Shown in pieces: positions 8,979 through 18,400 of a DNA stretch of 41,153 nucleotides. The stretch comes from JBFWPF01 sp050250135 (GTDB lineage: Bacteria; Chlamydiota; Chlamydiia; Chlamydiales; JAFEGQ01), in NCBI GenBank assembly GCA_050250135.1, contig JBFWPF010000016.1, forward strand, positions 1 to 41,153, written 5' to 3'. Position 1 is the stretch's first letter; every line of letters begins with the position of its first letter. The notes under the pieces are model-generated. The model saw only the letters and a list, made by a program, of their open reading frames with translations. It was not told the origin of the DNA and did not search any database. Both the position numbers and the translations under genes were made by a program.

Positions 8979-9135
8979 CCCCTGATTGTGACCTATCGTC
9001 CAGAGGGCATCGACAGCTGGCAGCCATCTAGCGCACATCCCTCCTTACCCAGGTCTAAAGACCTGGCCTCGTCACGATGTGCGCTATCTGACCACCATCT
9101 GTCGCGCCCCCTGGACGATAGGTCACAATCAGGGG
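8979..9135 (-). repeat. 157-bp palindromic MITE-like element, copy 1
   Basis: The terminal inverted repeats are perfect for 25 bp and begin CCCCTGATTGTGACC. The centre is CCAGGTCT-AA-AGACCTGG at 9049-9066. Orientation is opposite to copies 2 and 3. The flanks share TCAA (8975-8978 and 9136-9139), but the 5-bp duplication seen at copy 2 does not extend here (TTCAA versus TCAAA). Left of it is IS transposase; right of it is adenylate kinase. It contains no gene of its own. Confidence 0.9.
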
Positions 9136-9420
9136 TCAAAGAGCTCGACCTGCTTCTCGGTTCGGGGGACCCCGTCGACCGGCAGGATCTGCCGAGCTGG
9201 GTGGTAGCGGTTGGTAGCGATTAGCCTATGGACGTAGTGGAGCCAGATCTCTGGCGTCGCCGTCAAGCCCCCGGAAGATATCGCCCGACGAGAGGTGGAA
9301 CATCTCGGCCGCACAGGCTAGGGCCGCCCCTAGCGTCCCCTTTCCCGAGCCGGGGGGGCCAAAAACGACGACCGCGCGAAACTTCCCTTCGTAGGGTTTC
9401 AAATGGGGTTTACCAAACAT
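9136..9420 (-). pseudogene. Adenylate kinase remnant (adk-like)
   Basis: Adenylate kinase balances AMP, ADP and ATP. The minus-strand frame from ATG 9420 gives the P-loop FGPPGSGKGTLG and then HLSSGDIFRGL, the AMP-binding start of the family. Right after that the frame is lost, and a neighbouring frame continues with PEIWLHYVHRLIATNRY, then ILPVDGVPRTEKQVELFD, the DG.PRT motif. About 30 residues expected between these parts are missing, so there is an internal deletion as well as a frameshift. Homology then stops dead at the 157-bp element; the lid and C-terminus are not in the window. The result is a clear pseudogene. If no intact adk exists elsewhere in the genome, nucleotide supply would depend on host import, but a second copy is just as likely. 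Confidence 0.75.
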
Positions 9421-9447
9421 ACAGGGCCGATCATCGCCCATCCCCGA

Positions 9448-9474
9448 TTTTTGGGGTAGTGGCACCCCCAAAAA
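9448..9474. other. Inverted repeat upstream of the tail-anchored gene pair
   Basis: TTTTTGGGG and CCCCAAAAA are separated by 9 nt. It could form a small hairpin, but it has no T-run on either strand that would make a convincing terminator. It could be an operator or chance; the function is unknown. Confidence 0.3.
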
Positions 9475-9499
9475 CCATGTAATAAAATATTTAATACCA

Positions 9500-9528
9500 T
9501 TGCATTTATTTACCCCATATGATAAACT
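9500..9528 (+). promoter_or_regulatory. Possible sigma70-type promoter
   Basis: TTGCAT (9500-9505) and TAAACT (9523-9528) are 17 bp apart, in an AT-rich stretch that contrasts with the GC-rich surroundings. They would give a leader of about 28 nt before the ATG at 9563. The -10 match is modest. Confidence 0.4.
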
Positions 9529-9562
9529 TAGTTACTGAAAAAACTAATTGGAAGGATCGTCA

Positions 9563-10819
9563 ATGGAAATCCCAAGCCCCGCAAGCCAGTCACTGCCTCG
9601 CCCATCTAGTAAACCAACAAGGCCCAAAAAGAGGGACGATCGAGCGAACACGATTGCAAAGGGGGCCCTTGCTTTCGTTGATCCCCTCACAGACCGTTCC
9701 TCGCTGAGGTTTCTCAATGGCAAGCCCATCCGGATTCCTTGCGTTCTACACCAGCTGCAACCCTCAATTCCTCAACCACCGTCCGATGAGACCCAGGACC
9801 GGCCCAATGAGCATACGGAATGGGTAAAGCATTTCGTCGAGCAGCCGAAGGGGGTAGCTGCGTCAGTGCCCCTCGACTCAACCCTCCTTGATAAAATCGC
9901 CACCTTCATCGACAGCAATGGGGCCTCCTTCGATAAAGAGAATCCTTGCAGCTACCAAATCGGTACAACGCCCCATCCCTACGATAGCGTCCGCGAGATG
10001 TTCGGGGCATTTGTTGAATCGCTAGGGAAGAATCGGCCAGAAGGGGCCAACGAAATCCTTGGACTGCTCGACCTGGCTATATTCGAAGGGATGCTCACCT
10101 CCTTTTACAAGAAGTATGGGGTGACCCGGCAGGACAATAACAGCTGCGCTATCGGAGAGACCTGTTCGCTCGTTCTCAAGGGGACCACCCCAAAAGGGAT
10201 CTTTCAGCAAGTTGTTGAGACGCTGAAGGGGCTGCAGCCTGATGACGAAGAGACCATCGCCAAAGAGGCTGCGCCGATTCTCGAGATCCTGGCACAGGGC
10301 GTTGCCTACACCACCCTCCACCGCTTCACCCTCACCTTGCCTGAGGGAGAGACCTCTTGGCCGACCGAATGGGAGGGGCAGCTCATCAACTTTGCCGACT
10401 GGTTGGAAGACAATAGCGGTATCGACATTAGCTGGAACGTGGATAGCTCCTCTAAGCAGCATCTCCAGGTAGAAATCACCCTCGACTACCCCGCCGATTG
10501 GACGGGAGAGGTTGCTAAGGCAACCGATAGCCCCACCCCAGCAGTTGGCTACAAAGAGCTGCTCCAAGCCCTCCTCATTCTGTTCACGCAGGTCAGCCAA
10601 GAGGCTACCAAGGTCTTTCCTGAGGCAAAAGAGAGCTGGGAAAAAGAGGGTAAACCTCTACTGGCGCAATTTGGGGCCCCTCCACCCAAGCCGGAGGGGG
10701 AGGGTGCTACCCAGTGGAAGCCCATTGCGGCTGTTATCGCTGTCGTTGCCCTGGCTGCCCTTGCTATCTACGTGCGGCACACCTATTTTAGTCCCACGCC
10801 GACCACCCTCACCCCCTAA
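9563..10819 (+). CDS. Putative tail-anchored protein of unknown function (418 aa)
   Basis: I do not recognise the family. The start is ATG 9563 with GGAAGGA six bases upstream; the frame is open a little further but without a better start. The first 35 residues are Pro/Ser/Lys-rich and look disordered. The middle (about 90-370) is a soluble, mixed helix/strand region. The only membrane segment is at the very end (about 390-410), followed by a short tail ending in Pro and Thr. There is no signal peptide. A single C-terminal anchor with a large N-terminal domain is the layout of tail-anchored proteins; in intracellular bacteria it is compatible with a secreted effector that inserts into a host or inclusion membrane (inference). 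The next gene has the same layout and starts 21 bp downstream, so the two probably form an operon. Confidence 0.75.
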   Translation: MEIPSPASQSLPRPSSKPTRPKKRDDRANTIAKGALAFVDPLTDRSSLRFLNGKPIRIPCVLHQLQPSIPQPPSDETQDRPNEHTEWVKHFVEQPKGVAASVPLDSTLLDKIATFIDSNGASFDKENPCSYQIGTTPHPYDSVREMFGAFVESLGKNRPEGANEILGLLDLAIFEGMLTSFYKKYGVTRQDNNSCAIGETCSLVLKGTTPKGIFQQVVETLKGLQPDDEETIAKEAAPILEILAQGVAYTTLHRFTLTLPEGETSWPTEWEGQLINFADWLEDNSGIDISWNVDSSSKQHLQVEITLDYPADWTGEVAKATDSPTPAVGYKELLQALLILFTQVSQEATKVFPEAKESWEKEGKPLLAQFGAPPPKPEGEGATQWKPIAAVIAVVALAALAIYVRHTYFSPTPTTLTP

Positions 10820-10840
10820 AACTAAAACTAGGAGTAGACG

Positions 10841-11866
10841 ATGAGTGAAGCCCTACAAGCCCCAAGTGACTTTAACCCCTGATTGCGACCTATCGTCCAG
10901 CGGGCGGGGCAGATGGTGGTCAGATAGTGCACATCGTGACAAGGCCAGGTCTTTAGACCTGGGTGCGGAGGGATGTGCGCTAGATGGCCGCCAGCTGTCG
11001 ATGTCCTCTGGACGATAGGTCGCAATCAGGGGTTTAACCAGTTCGATGGGATTATCAAGAAGGAGTCGTTCAGCACAGCCTCTCGGGAGACCCAAGAGAC
11101 CGCCTGCCGCCTAGCGCTGATGAAGGCCTTCCAGAACCAAATTGCTGATCAGAAGGGCTTTGGTCTGGCGAAGCGGATCCCCTCAGCACTCCCCCCCCAG
11201 TTGCCCAGCAACCACACCGTGTCAAGGATTGGAACTAACCTCACGCTGACCATTAGCGGCGGTCCTGTCTCGAATCCTACTGAGGATAAAAAGCTCGAAT
11301 GGAAGGTGCAGAACCTTGTCGGAGAGGTTAAGGTCACCATGACCCTGCCAGAATCGATTCCCTTGCAGCTAAGCTACAAAAAAGAGACCAAACCTCTGGA
11401 TGAAAAATCGGTAGCCAACCGGTTGATGTCGGTGCAAGTCGCCATCATGGCGGCTATCCTCAAGTCAAAAGAGGGTGAGAAGACCACTCCAAGAGATAGC
11501 CTCAGAGAGGTCCAAAATTTGGTTAGACAGGTGCTCCTCGACTGGGAGACCTTAAGCCCCTCCGAGGAGGATAAAGCTACCCTAATCAGCATCGGGAAGG
11601 CGCTCACCTTTGTCAGGAGCAAGGGGCTTGAGCCCACATCCAAGCTTCAGTCAACACAACCTCTCGCTGATGGCTTGGCCCTCTGCGAAAAGCACATCGA
11701 GTTGCTGACTCGAAAGCAGCCCTCGATCCCAGAACAGAAGGATACAGGTAGCAAGACAGAGCCTGAGGGTAGCAACAGACTTCCGTACGGACTTGCCCTC
11801 ATTGCGATAGCGGCCCTCGCCTTTGCGGTCGGGCGCTACAGCCGGGCACTACCCGTACGCGCCTAG
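10841..11866 (+). pseudogene. Second putative tail-anchored protein, split at codon 12 by a MITE-like insertion
   Basis: The start is ATG 10841 with an AGGAG upstream. The first 35 bases (MSEALQAPSDF) run into the 157-bp element, whose first bases create an immediate stop (AACCCCTGA). After the element and a 5-bp TTTAA duplication (10871-10875 and 11033-11037) the same frame resumes with NQFDGIIKKES. Removing 162 bp (one duplication plus the element) restores a 287-residue protein with a C-terminal membrane helix (about 262-281) and a short basic tail. It is paralogous in layout, though not clearly in sequence, to the gene before it. An ATG inside the element (10973) reads in frame into the gene, so a 297-residue product with a foreign N-terminus is possible, though its ribosome-binding site is poorly spaced. 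The family is not recognised. Confidence 0.7.
10876..11032 (+). repeat. 157-bp palindromic MITE-like element, copy 2
   Basis: The inverted ends are perfect for 25 bp (CCCCTGATTGCGACC...). The centre CCAGGTCT-TT-AGACCTGG at 10945-10962 lies exactly at the element midpoint, so the whole element is one imperfect palindrome. The flanking TTTAA duplication is perfect, which defines the element borders to the base. It interrupts the tail-anchored gene. Confidence 0.93.
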
Positions 11867-11901
11867 GCAAAAAAGCCTTGGTTCGCTAGGATGGTAGGGG
11901 T

Positions 11902-11976
11902 CGGAGCATAGCGCAGCTTGGCTAGCGCGGCTGCTTTGGGAGCAGTAGGTCGGGGGTTCGAATCCCTCTGCTCCGA
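11902..11976 (+). tRNA. tRNA-Pro (anticodon UGG)
   Basis: A cloverleaf of 75 nt can be drawn. The acceptor arms are CGGAGCA and TGCTCCG with discriminator A. The D stem is GCGC/GCGC. The anticodon arm is GCTGC-TTTGGGA-GCAGT, reading TGG. The T arm carries TTCGAAT. CCA is not encoded. A strong terminator follows within 10 bp. UGG can read all or most proline codons. Confidence 0.93.
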
Positions 11977-11982
11977 CTCACG

Positions 11983-12016
11983 GGCCCTCTTCCATAAGGA
12001 AGAGGGCCTTTCTTTT
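11983..12016 (+). terminator. Rho-independent terminator of tRNA-Pro
   Basis: A perfect 11-bp stem GGCCCTCTTCC/GGAAGAGGGCC with an ATAA loop is followed by TTTCTTTT. Between it and yidC (12017-12243) I see no gene. Confidence 0.9.
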
Positions 12017-12243
12017 GGGCAGCGTTTACCAAGGCAGGCGAGTAATATTCGCGTGCGGGGCTCACCCATCCGCAATAGGTGACCATTTTGGAAATAGCCC
12101 TTGGCTATTACCTGCAATGTTCATCTATCACCTCTGGGCAGGCCGCGCCTCGCGCTCTTACTCCCCTCCTTGGCAAACACTACCCTTTTTCTTTTCCCCC
12201 TGATCGTCTAGACTTAGCCTCTTTACTTCATGGGAAAGGATTG

Positions 12244-14136
12244 ATGGATAAACGGAGCCTCCTCTTTGTCGCCGCCTTCATGTTGGTCATGATCGGCGTT
12301 AACCTTTTTTTTGGTTATCGGGAGGGGCAAAAGGCGCCTCCGCCAGCACCAGCGGTTATGAAGACCGAACAGGTGGTAGCCCCTCCTAAGGCACCCACCG
12401 ATGAGCGGTTCTATGTGCTGGAGAATGGCTACCAACAGCTGGTCTTCTCCGACCGGGGAGGGGCCCTGGCCGAGATCAACCTCCCCTTTGCCAGCCAAGG
12501 GGTCAAGGAGATCGGCTTTGACAAAGAGATGGAGGAGAGGGCCCCCTACAACGACCTCTATCCCGAGGGACCCTACTATGTCCCTGGAGAGAGTGGGCCA
12601 GTCCTGCAAGAGAAGCGGAGCCTAGGGGGCTACTACCCCCTTCTGCGGCGACCCCTCGTGGAGGCCAATGGGGAGAGAGTGGGGATCGCCCCCCGCTTCT
12701 ACGCCTTCAATATCGTCTCCAAATTCCCCGAGATGGCCGAGCAGCGCTACCAGGTTAAAGAATTCAAGAAAGATAAGATTGTTTTTGAGAGCAGCCAGGG
12801 TCGACGGCGGATTACCAAAACGTTTAGTCTGCCCGGGGGGGCATCCCCCTATGTGATCGACCTGGAGGTGGCGATCGAGGGGGATAGTGAGGCGGCCAAA
12901 GGGCTCTACCTGACTAGCGGGGTACCCGATGTCGAGTGGCTCTCGGGTTCCCCAGTGCCTGTCCTCAAGATGAGAGAGGTGAGGGGGCAGAAGGCCAGTA
13001 TGGAGAAGATCGGCCTCCCCAAAAAGGGGCAGATGGCTCAGGCGGGCTCTTTGAGTGTCGACTGGCTGGCCAACTCCAACGGCTTTTTCAGCCTGATTAT
13101 GGATCCCCTCGATGGGGCGGCAAGCGGCTACCGGGCTGAGCGGGTGCCAGGCGAAGAGGTCCCCTCGCGGCTCATCGCCTTGCAGTCGACCAACAGCCGG
13201 TTTAAGGCGCAGAACCTCCCCGGCTTTATGCTCCAGTTGCCCCTAGGTGAGGGAAGGGTGCAGCATTTCCGGCTGATCGCTGGCCCCGCCTCCCGCCAGG
13301 TGCTCAAAACCCTCGATCGGACCTATACGAATGGGGAGACGGGGAAAAGCCCCGACTACCTCGCTAGCCAGACAAGCCACGGCTATTTCCGCTTTATCGC
13401 CACCCCCTTCTCGAAATTCCTGTTGGTCATCCTGAATGGGTTTTACGCGATCACCCGCTCGTGGGGCTTTTCGATCATCCTGCTGACGGTGGTCCTCCGA
13501 ATCCTCCTCTACCCTCTTAGCAACTGGTCGATGAAGTCGATGCGGCGAATGCAGCTGATTGGTCCTGAGGTGAAGGCGCTGCAGGAGAAGTACAAGCACA
13601 ACCCAAAGAAGGCGCAGGTTGAGGTGATGAGCCTCTACCGGCGCAAGCGGGTCAACCCCTTCTCGGGGTGCCTTCCCCTCCTGATCCAGATGCCCTTCTT
13701 GATTGGGATGTTCGACCTCCTCAAGTCGACCTTCGAGCTGCGGGGCGCTAGCTTTATCCCCGGTTGGATCGACAACTTGGCTGCCCCCGATGTGCTCTTT
13801 AGTTGGAACACCCCGATCTTTTTCTTTGGAACGAGCTTCCACCTCCTCCCCTTCCTCCTCGGCGGTGTCATGTTCATCCAGCAGCGCTTTGCGACCACCC
13901 TGCCCAAGAATAAGGCCGAGTGGACCGATCAACAGCGGCAGCAGCGGCTGATGAGCAATGTGATGTCGATTGTCTTTACGGTGATGTTCTACAACTTCCC
14001 CTCCGGCTTGAACATCTACTGGCTCTCCTCGATGGGCCTTGGCATACTGCAGCAGTGGATCACCAACAAACGAATGGACAAGAAAGGGGAAATCGCTGAA
14101 GCTAAAGGAGCAAGTAAAGCCAAAGCGACCTCATAG
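12244..14136 (+). CDS. yidC: Membrane protein insertase YidC (630 aa)
   Basis: YidC inserts and folds inner-membrane proteins, alone or with SecYEG. The start is ATG 12244 (MDKRSLLF) with GGAAAGGA just upstream; the frame is open 55 codons earlier, but that part is not conserved-looking. An N-terminal helix (about 5-22) is followed by a large periplasmic domain (about 45-380) and then the conserved five-helix core. The core includes IILLTVVLRILLYPLSNWS, the coiled cytoplasmic loop MRRMQLIGPEVKALQEKYK, and PFSGCLPLLIQMPFLIGMF. It ends in a Lys-rich tail. The stop overlaps the dnaA GTG (TAGTG), so the two are translationally coupled. Adjacent yidC and dnaA are typical of Chlamydiae (CT251 and CT250). 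Confidence 0.97.
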   Translation: MDKRSLLFVAAFMLVMIGVNLFFGYREGQKAPPPAPAVMKTEQVVAPPKAPTDERFYVLENGYQQLVFSDRGGALAEINLPFASQGVKEIGFDKEMEERAPYNDLYPEGPYYVPGESGPVLQEKRSLGGYYPLLRRPLVEANGERVGIAPRFYAFNIVSKFPEMAEQRYQVKEFKKDKIVFESSQGRRRITKTFSLPGGASPYVIDLEVAIEGDSEAAKGLYLTSGVPDVEWLSGSPVPVLKMREVRGQKASMEKIGLPKKGQMAQAGSLSVDWLANSNGFFSLIMDPLDGAASGYRAERVPGEEVPSRLIALQSTNSRFKAQNLPGFMLQLPLGEGRVQHFRLIAGPASRQVLKTLDRTYTNGETGKSPDYLASQTSHGYFRFIATPFSKFLLVILNGFYAITRSWGFSIILLTVVLRILLYPLSNWSMKSMRRMQLIGPEVKALQEKYKHNPKKAQVEVMSLYRRKRVNPFSGCLPLLIQMPFLIGMFDLLKSTFELRGASFIPGWIDNLAAPDVLFSWNTPIFFFGTSFHLLPFLLGGVMFIQQRFATTLPKNKAEWTDQQRQQRLMSNVMSIVFTVMFYNFPSGLNIYWLSSMGLGILQQWITNKRMDKKGEIAEAKGASKAKATS

Positions 14137-15470
14137 TGCGCAAATGGGAAGCCTTCTTAACTGATTTGGAGGGGGAGCTCGGGAAGGGGACGGTCGAAAA
14201 ATGGCTCCGCCCCCTCGAGCTTCTCCGGTTCGACGCAGGAAATCTCTACCTCGAAGCAGCCGATTCCTTTCAGGCCCTCTGGTTCGAGGAGCATATCCGG
14301 AAGCGGGCCGAAAAGTACCTCCAGGGAGGGAGCCACCGGAAAGTCCGGATCCACCTGACGACAGCTAAGGGGAGCGCTCCAACAGAGCAGCAGGAGCGGC
14401 CAAGGGCTGAGGGGCCCTTTGCCCTCACCTTCGATGAACTCGACCCTTGCGCCCGCCTCGACTCCTTTATCTCCACCGAAGAAAACGCCCTCCCCTATCA
14501 GGTCCTGCGAGATCTCTGCACCGGCGAAACGGGTGAGGTCGAGCTAGGGACCTTCAACCCCCTCTACCTCTACGGCCCCGCCGGCAGCGGAAAGACCCAT
14601 CTCCTGATGGGGGTGACTGCCGCTCTCCAAAAGCGGGGGCTCAAGGCCCTCTATGTCCGATGTGAGCGGTTTACCGAACATGTGATCAGCGCCATCCGGG
14701 CGGGGGAGATGGGGGAATTTCGCAAACGGTACCGGGGGGTCGACGCCCTCCTCATCGACGATATCCAGTTCCTTTCCAAAAAGGGGGCGACCCAAGAGGA
14801 GCTCTTCCACACCTTCAACGCCCTTCACGTCGAGCGGCGGCAGATTATCTTGGCAGCCAACAGCGCGCCCGGCGAGCTCCGTGCGGTAGAGGAGCGACTT
14901 GTCAGCCGTTTTGAGTGGGGTCTTGTCCTTTCGATGGAGCCGACCCCTCGCGCCTCCTTTGAGGAGATCCTCACGCAGCGGGCCGAGGCGATCGGCTTTC
15001 CCCTCTCCCCGAAGGTCAAGAGCTACCTCCTCGAGTCTTTCCCTCAGGGCCCCTCGCAGCTCCTCCAGGCGCTCGAGGCCCTCTCCCTTCGGGCGCACAT
15101 GAATGAGAAGGCCTCGGATCGGAAGCTCATCGGCCTGAGCAGCGCCCAGGCCCTCCTCTCCGATCTCGTTGAGGAGCAGAAGAAGGGGGCGGTGACCCCC
15201 GAGCGGATCATTGGGTCGGTGGCGAGCCATTATGGGGTGACGGTTGAGGCGATCATGGGCAAGTCCCAGAAGAAGGAGCATAGCCTCCCCCGCCAGCTGG
15301 CGATGTACCTTTGCCGCAAGCAGCTAGCCCTTCCCTATACGGGCATTGGGGAGACCTTTGGCCGCGACCACTCGACCGTCATCTCGAGCGTCCGCCGGAT
15401 TGAGAAGGAGGTCCGCCGCTCGGGCTCCGACCTCCAGTCCATCGCCAGCGTCATCGCCAGAGATCTTTGA
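14136..15470 (+). CDS. dnaA: Chromosomal replication initiator DnaA, chlamydial type (444 aa)
   Basis: DnaA binds the origin and melts it in its ATP form. The start is GTG 14136, overlapping the yidC stop; the N-terminus (RKWEAFLTDLEGELGKGTVEKW) closely resembles one of the two chlamydial DnaA proteins. Domain I is about 1-75 and a short linker lacks obvious motifs. The AAA+ core has Walker A GPAGSGKTH (about 147-155) and Walker B LLIDDIQF. The C-terminal DNA-binding domain carries the family signature FGRDHSTVISS. Chlamydiae usually carry two dnaA genes, so this may be one of a pair. I saw no cluster of DnaA boxes next to it. It meets the kinase gene tail to tail, 19 bp apart. Confidence 0.96.
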   Translation: MRKWEAFLTDLEGELGKGTVEKWLRPLELLRFDAGNLYLEAADSFQALWFEEHIRKRAEKYLQGGSHRKVRIHLTTAKGSAPTEQQERPRAEGPFALTFDELDPCARLDSFISTEENALPYQVLRDLCTGETGEVELGTFNPLYLYGPAGSGKTHLLMGVTAALQKRGLKALYVRCERFTEHVISAIRAGEMGEFRKRYRGVDALLIDDIQFLSKKGATQEELFHTFNALHVERRQIILAANSAPGELRAVEERLVSRFEWGLVLSMEPTPRASFEEILTQRAEAIGFPLSPKVKSYLLESFPQGPSQLLQALEALSLRAHMNEKASDRKLIGLSSAQALLSDLVEEQKKGAVTPERIIGSVASHYGVTVEAIMGKSQKKEHSLPRQLAMYLCRKQLALPYTGIGETFGRDHSTVISSVRRIEKEVRRSGSDLQSIASVIARDL

Positions 15471-15489
15471 CAGGGCACCATCAGAGGCA

Positions 15490-18400
15490 TCACTCTTGTA
15501 TCTGCTGCAGCGAGGCAAGTAGGCTCTGGGCACACTGAATGGTCTGAGGGTGAAACATCCCAAGAACTTTCAACATCAGCTGGTAAGCCTTTTGCAGGTA
15601 TTCGGCGGCTGTAGAATGATCGCCTAGAGAGCTGTAAGCGGCTCCCAAATTGGCAAGGCTGTGGGCCTGCCCTAACAAGTCGCCAACCTGCAGCGCAACC
15701 TCATATCCCTTTTGACCATAGAAGATGGCCTGCCTATACTCTCCAAGACTGAGATAAGCTATCCCAAGGTTACTGTAGGCGATTCCCATGGAAGGGAGGT
15801 TGTCCAGCTGCTCGGCAACCTTGAGCCGCTTCTCATGAAAGGTTATCGCCATGTTGTACTGCTTGAGCACATCGTAGGCGTTGCCAAGTCCACTATAGGC
15901 TTTTCCCTCGCCTTCAAGATCCCCGATGGCCTTGGCTAACTCGAGAGACTGATTCTGATACTGGATAGCCTGTTCCGCATTCTGCATCGTGTAGTAGACA
16001 TTCCCTAGGTTGCCTAGAGCACGGACCCGCATAAGATCATTGCCTACTAGATCAGCAAAGTTAAGCGCATCGGTATGGCATTGTATAGCCAAGTCGCTCT
16101 GCCCAAGAAAGGTATAGAGATTGCCTAGGTTACACACGGCCCCACTGGCACTAACCAAGTCCTTGCGCTCGAGCGCTATTTCAAGGTCCTTTTGGTAGTA
16201 CTTAACCGCTTTAGAATATTCACCAAAGAGCTGCCAAAGGAGACCTAGAGACCCCGATGCAGCCCCCTCCTCAGCCCTATCTCCTCGCTTCTCAGCCAGC
16301 TCTAGTCGCCTCGTTTGAAAGGCGAGGGCCTTCTCACTCTTTCCAAGACGATGGTGAGCATTGCCCAGATAGCAACACGCCCTCCCCTCCTCTTTAAGGT
16401 CACCCAATTCCAAGGAAATTTTTATGTGCTTTTCATAATAGAAAACAACTCTTTTATTGAGGTTTAACTCATCTTCCCCATCGCCCATCTTCCCATAGAA
16501 TTTCAGGAGAAGCGGCTTAGTGTCGGGTCCCTTCGGGAGTGGGCCGTACTTTTCCATCCGTAGCTGCAGCATCTCACCATGAGGCAGATACTGCTGCACC
16601 TGAGGCCTACTAGATGACCGCCCCTGGAACACCTCATTAAAGACCCTAATGGCCTCACCGATCAGGTTCCCCTGGTACTGAGGCTGCTGCCAACATCTCC
16701 GTACAGCCTGAGAGAGTCGATGGATGGAATAGCCCTCTCCATCATGGGAAAGCAGGGCATACTCCACAAGGACACCGATCGGGCCCTCCTCCTCTCCTGC
16801 TAAGGAGTGGATGAACGGCTTTGGAATATTATCGGGAGCAACATAGGCCACGAGGTCGAGCAGGGCAAGCGATTTTGGAGCTATCCGCTCGAGGGTCTTG
16901 AAGGTGGTCGCCCAAAGGGCCCCCACTGAGGAGGGGAGGTTCTTTCCAAATAGGGTCTCGTCTGCCTGAAGAATGACCGATTCATTTTCCCGAAGGAGGG
17001 TGAGGTAGTCACCTACCGATAGGTGCTGGTTACGGATGTAGGCGGATGCTTGCACAATGGCCAGGGGAAGGTAGCCCAGTTCCTTGGCAAGCTTCTGGGA
17101 ATCAGCCGGCTGGACTTGAAGGAGGGCGCTAACAAGGCTAATGGCCTCCTCTTCACTCAGCACCCCAACAGGGGTTGCATCAGGCCATTTCCCAGTGCGC
17201 GCTGTAATGAGTAGGTGCCCCTTCCCTCTAGGCAGGTAGGGCTCAAGCAGCTCTGGGTCCTCAGCGTTGTCAAAGACGATAAGGTAGGGTTTGGACTGAT
17301 CAGTGAGATAGCGATGGAAGGCCTTAATCGCCTCTTCAGAGGTTGCGGACCCTTTAACAAGCCCTAGCTCCGCGGCAATGGTCATGATCTGAGCTTCAAG
17401 GGCATTACTCTGGTCCGCCCCGCGAAACCAGAGCTTGACCCCAAAGTAGTCCCTGATCGGGGTCGAATGGATAAGGCGGAGAGCTAGCTTGCTTTTACCA
17501 ACGCCGCCCGATCCCTGGAGGATCGTGGTAGAGAGGGTGGGAGCGAGGAGGCGCTTTGTTAGCTTGGACTGGAGCTCCGTCCTCTCCACATAGTCGGTAA
17601 AATGGGGAAGGGGCAATTGCTGCGGGCTAAGAGGCCTGTTGATGGTTGCCACCTGCTCAGAGCGAGACCCAGAAGTCAATCCCTCAAACGTCTGGCTCTG
17701 CACAAACTCGATTAGCCGATTGACAACCTTTTCATGCTGAGAACCGAATCTCTCAAGGGTCTCGCTAACCCACTGGTGACTCAACGCTGCCGCAGGGGAG
17801 AGGCGGTCGTCCGGATCGACGGCAAGCAATCCCCTGATGAGCGACCAGAGCGAATTGGGAGCCGGGTCTGTTAGTTCTGGAATGGCGGATAATTTCGACT
17901 GAAAATGGGTACGAATGACCTGGGGCCCCCGCTTCGTACCTGTGTTAGCCACGAGGTACTCAAGTGCATTCCGGTCAAAAGGATCATCTCCTCCCTTAAT
18001 CAGATTGAGCAGGAACACCCCAACCGACCATCCGTCAATTTTCTCCCCATCGCATATCGGATCCCTCTGTTGGTGCTGCGCCATCCACCGTTCGGGGGCA
18101 AAATGCAAATGGTTGCCGCCATGAAGCCCACTAAAGCAATCGACCCCTTTATTAGATTCCTCAAATTTCTCGGGAGCAAACGTGGGCAAATCCACCACTC
18201 GGGCGGAGGATTTATTGGAAAAAAAATCATCAATAGCGTGGATCATTTTGGAAAGGAAGAATTTCTTTTCGCCTTTCTCCGATAGGCTGGATGGGGACGG
18301 CATTAAGCTCTTCCTCAGCCTGGTGGCTGCCTGGGTCCACCCAAAGTCAAGGAGATAGACCTCACCTCTGTGGGTGACCACGAGATTGCCCCCCTGAACG

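Noticed and set aside
8979..9135. Tn3-type MITE (TIME), because of 5-bp duplications
   Set aside because: Tn3-family ends begin with GGGG at the outer edge, whereas these begin with CCCCTGATTG; the family is left unassigned.
8979..9224. Transposase C-terminus continuing through the 157-bp element
   Set aside because: The sequence after LKEQ is the element and then antisense adenylate kinase; the open frame is accidental.
9448..9474. Terminator for the genes on either side
   Set aside because: The stem has no T-run after it on either strand and lies upstream of both flanking genes.
12017..12243. Longer YidC starting upstream at 12079
   Set aside because: The extra 55 residues are not hydrophobic or conserved-looking, and ATG 12244 has a strong ribosome-binding site and a typical YidC N-terminus.
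14136..15489. Replication origin next to dnaA
   Set aside because: I saw no cluster of TTATCCACA-like boxes or an AT-rich unwinding region near the gene; the gap to the next gene is only 19 bp.
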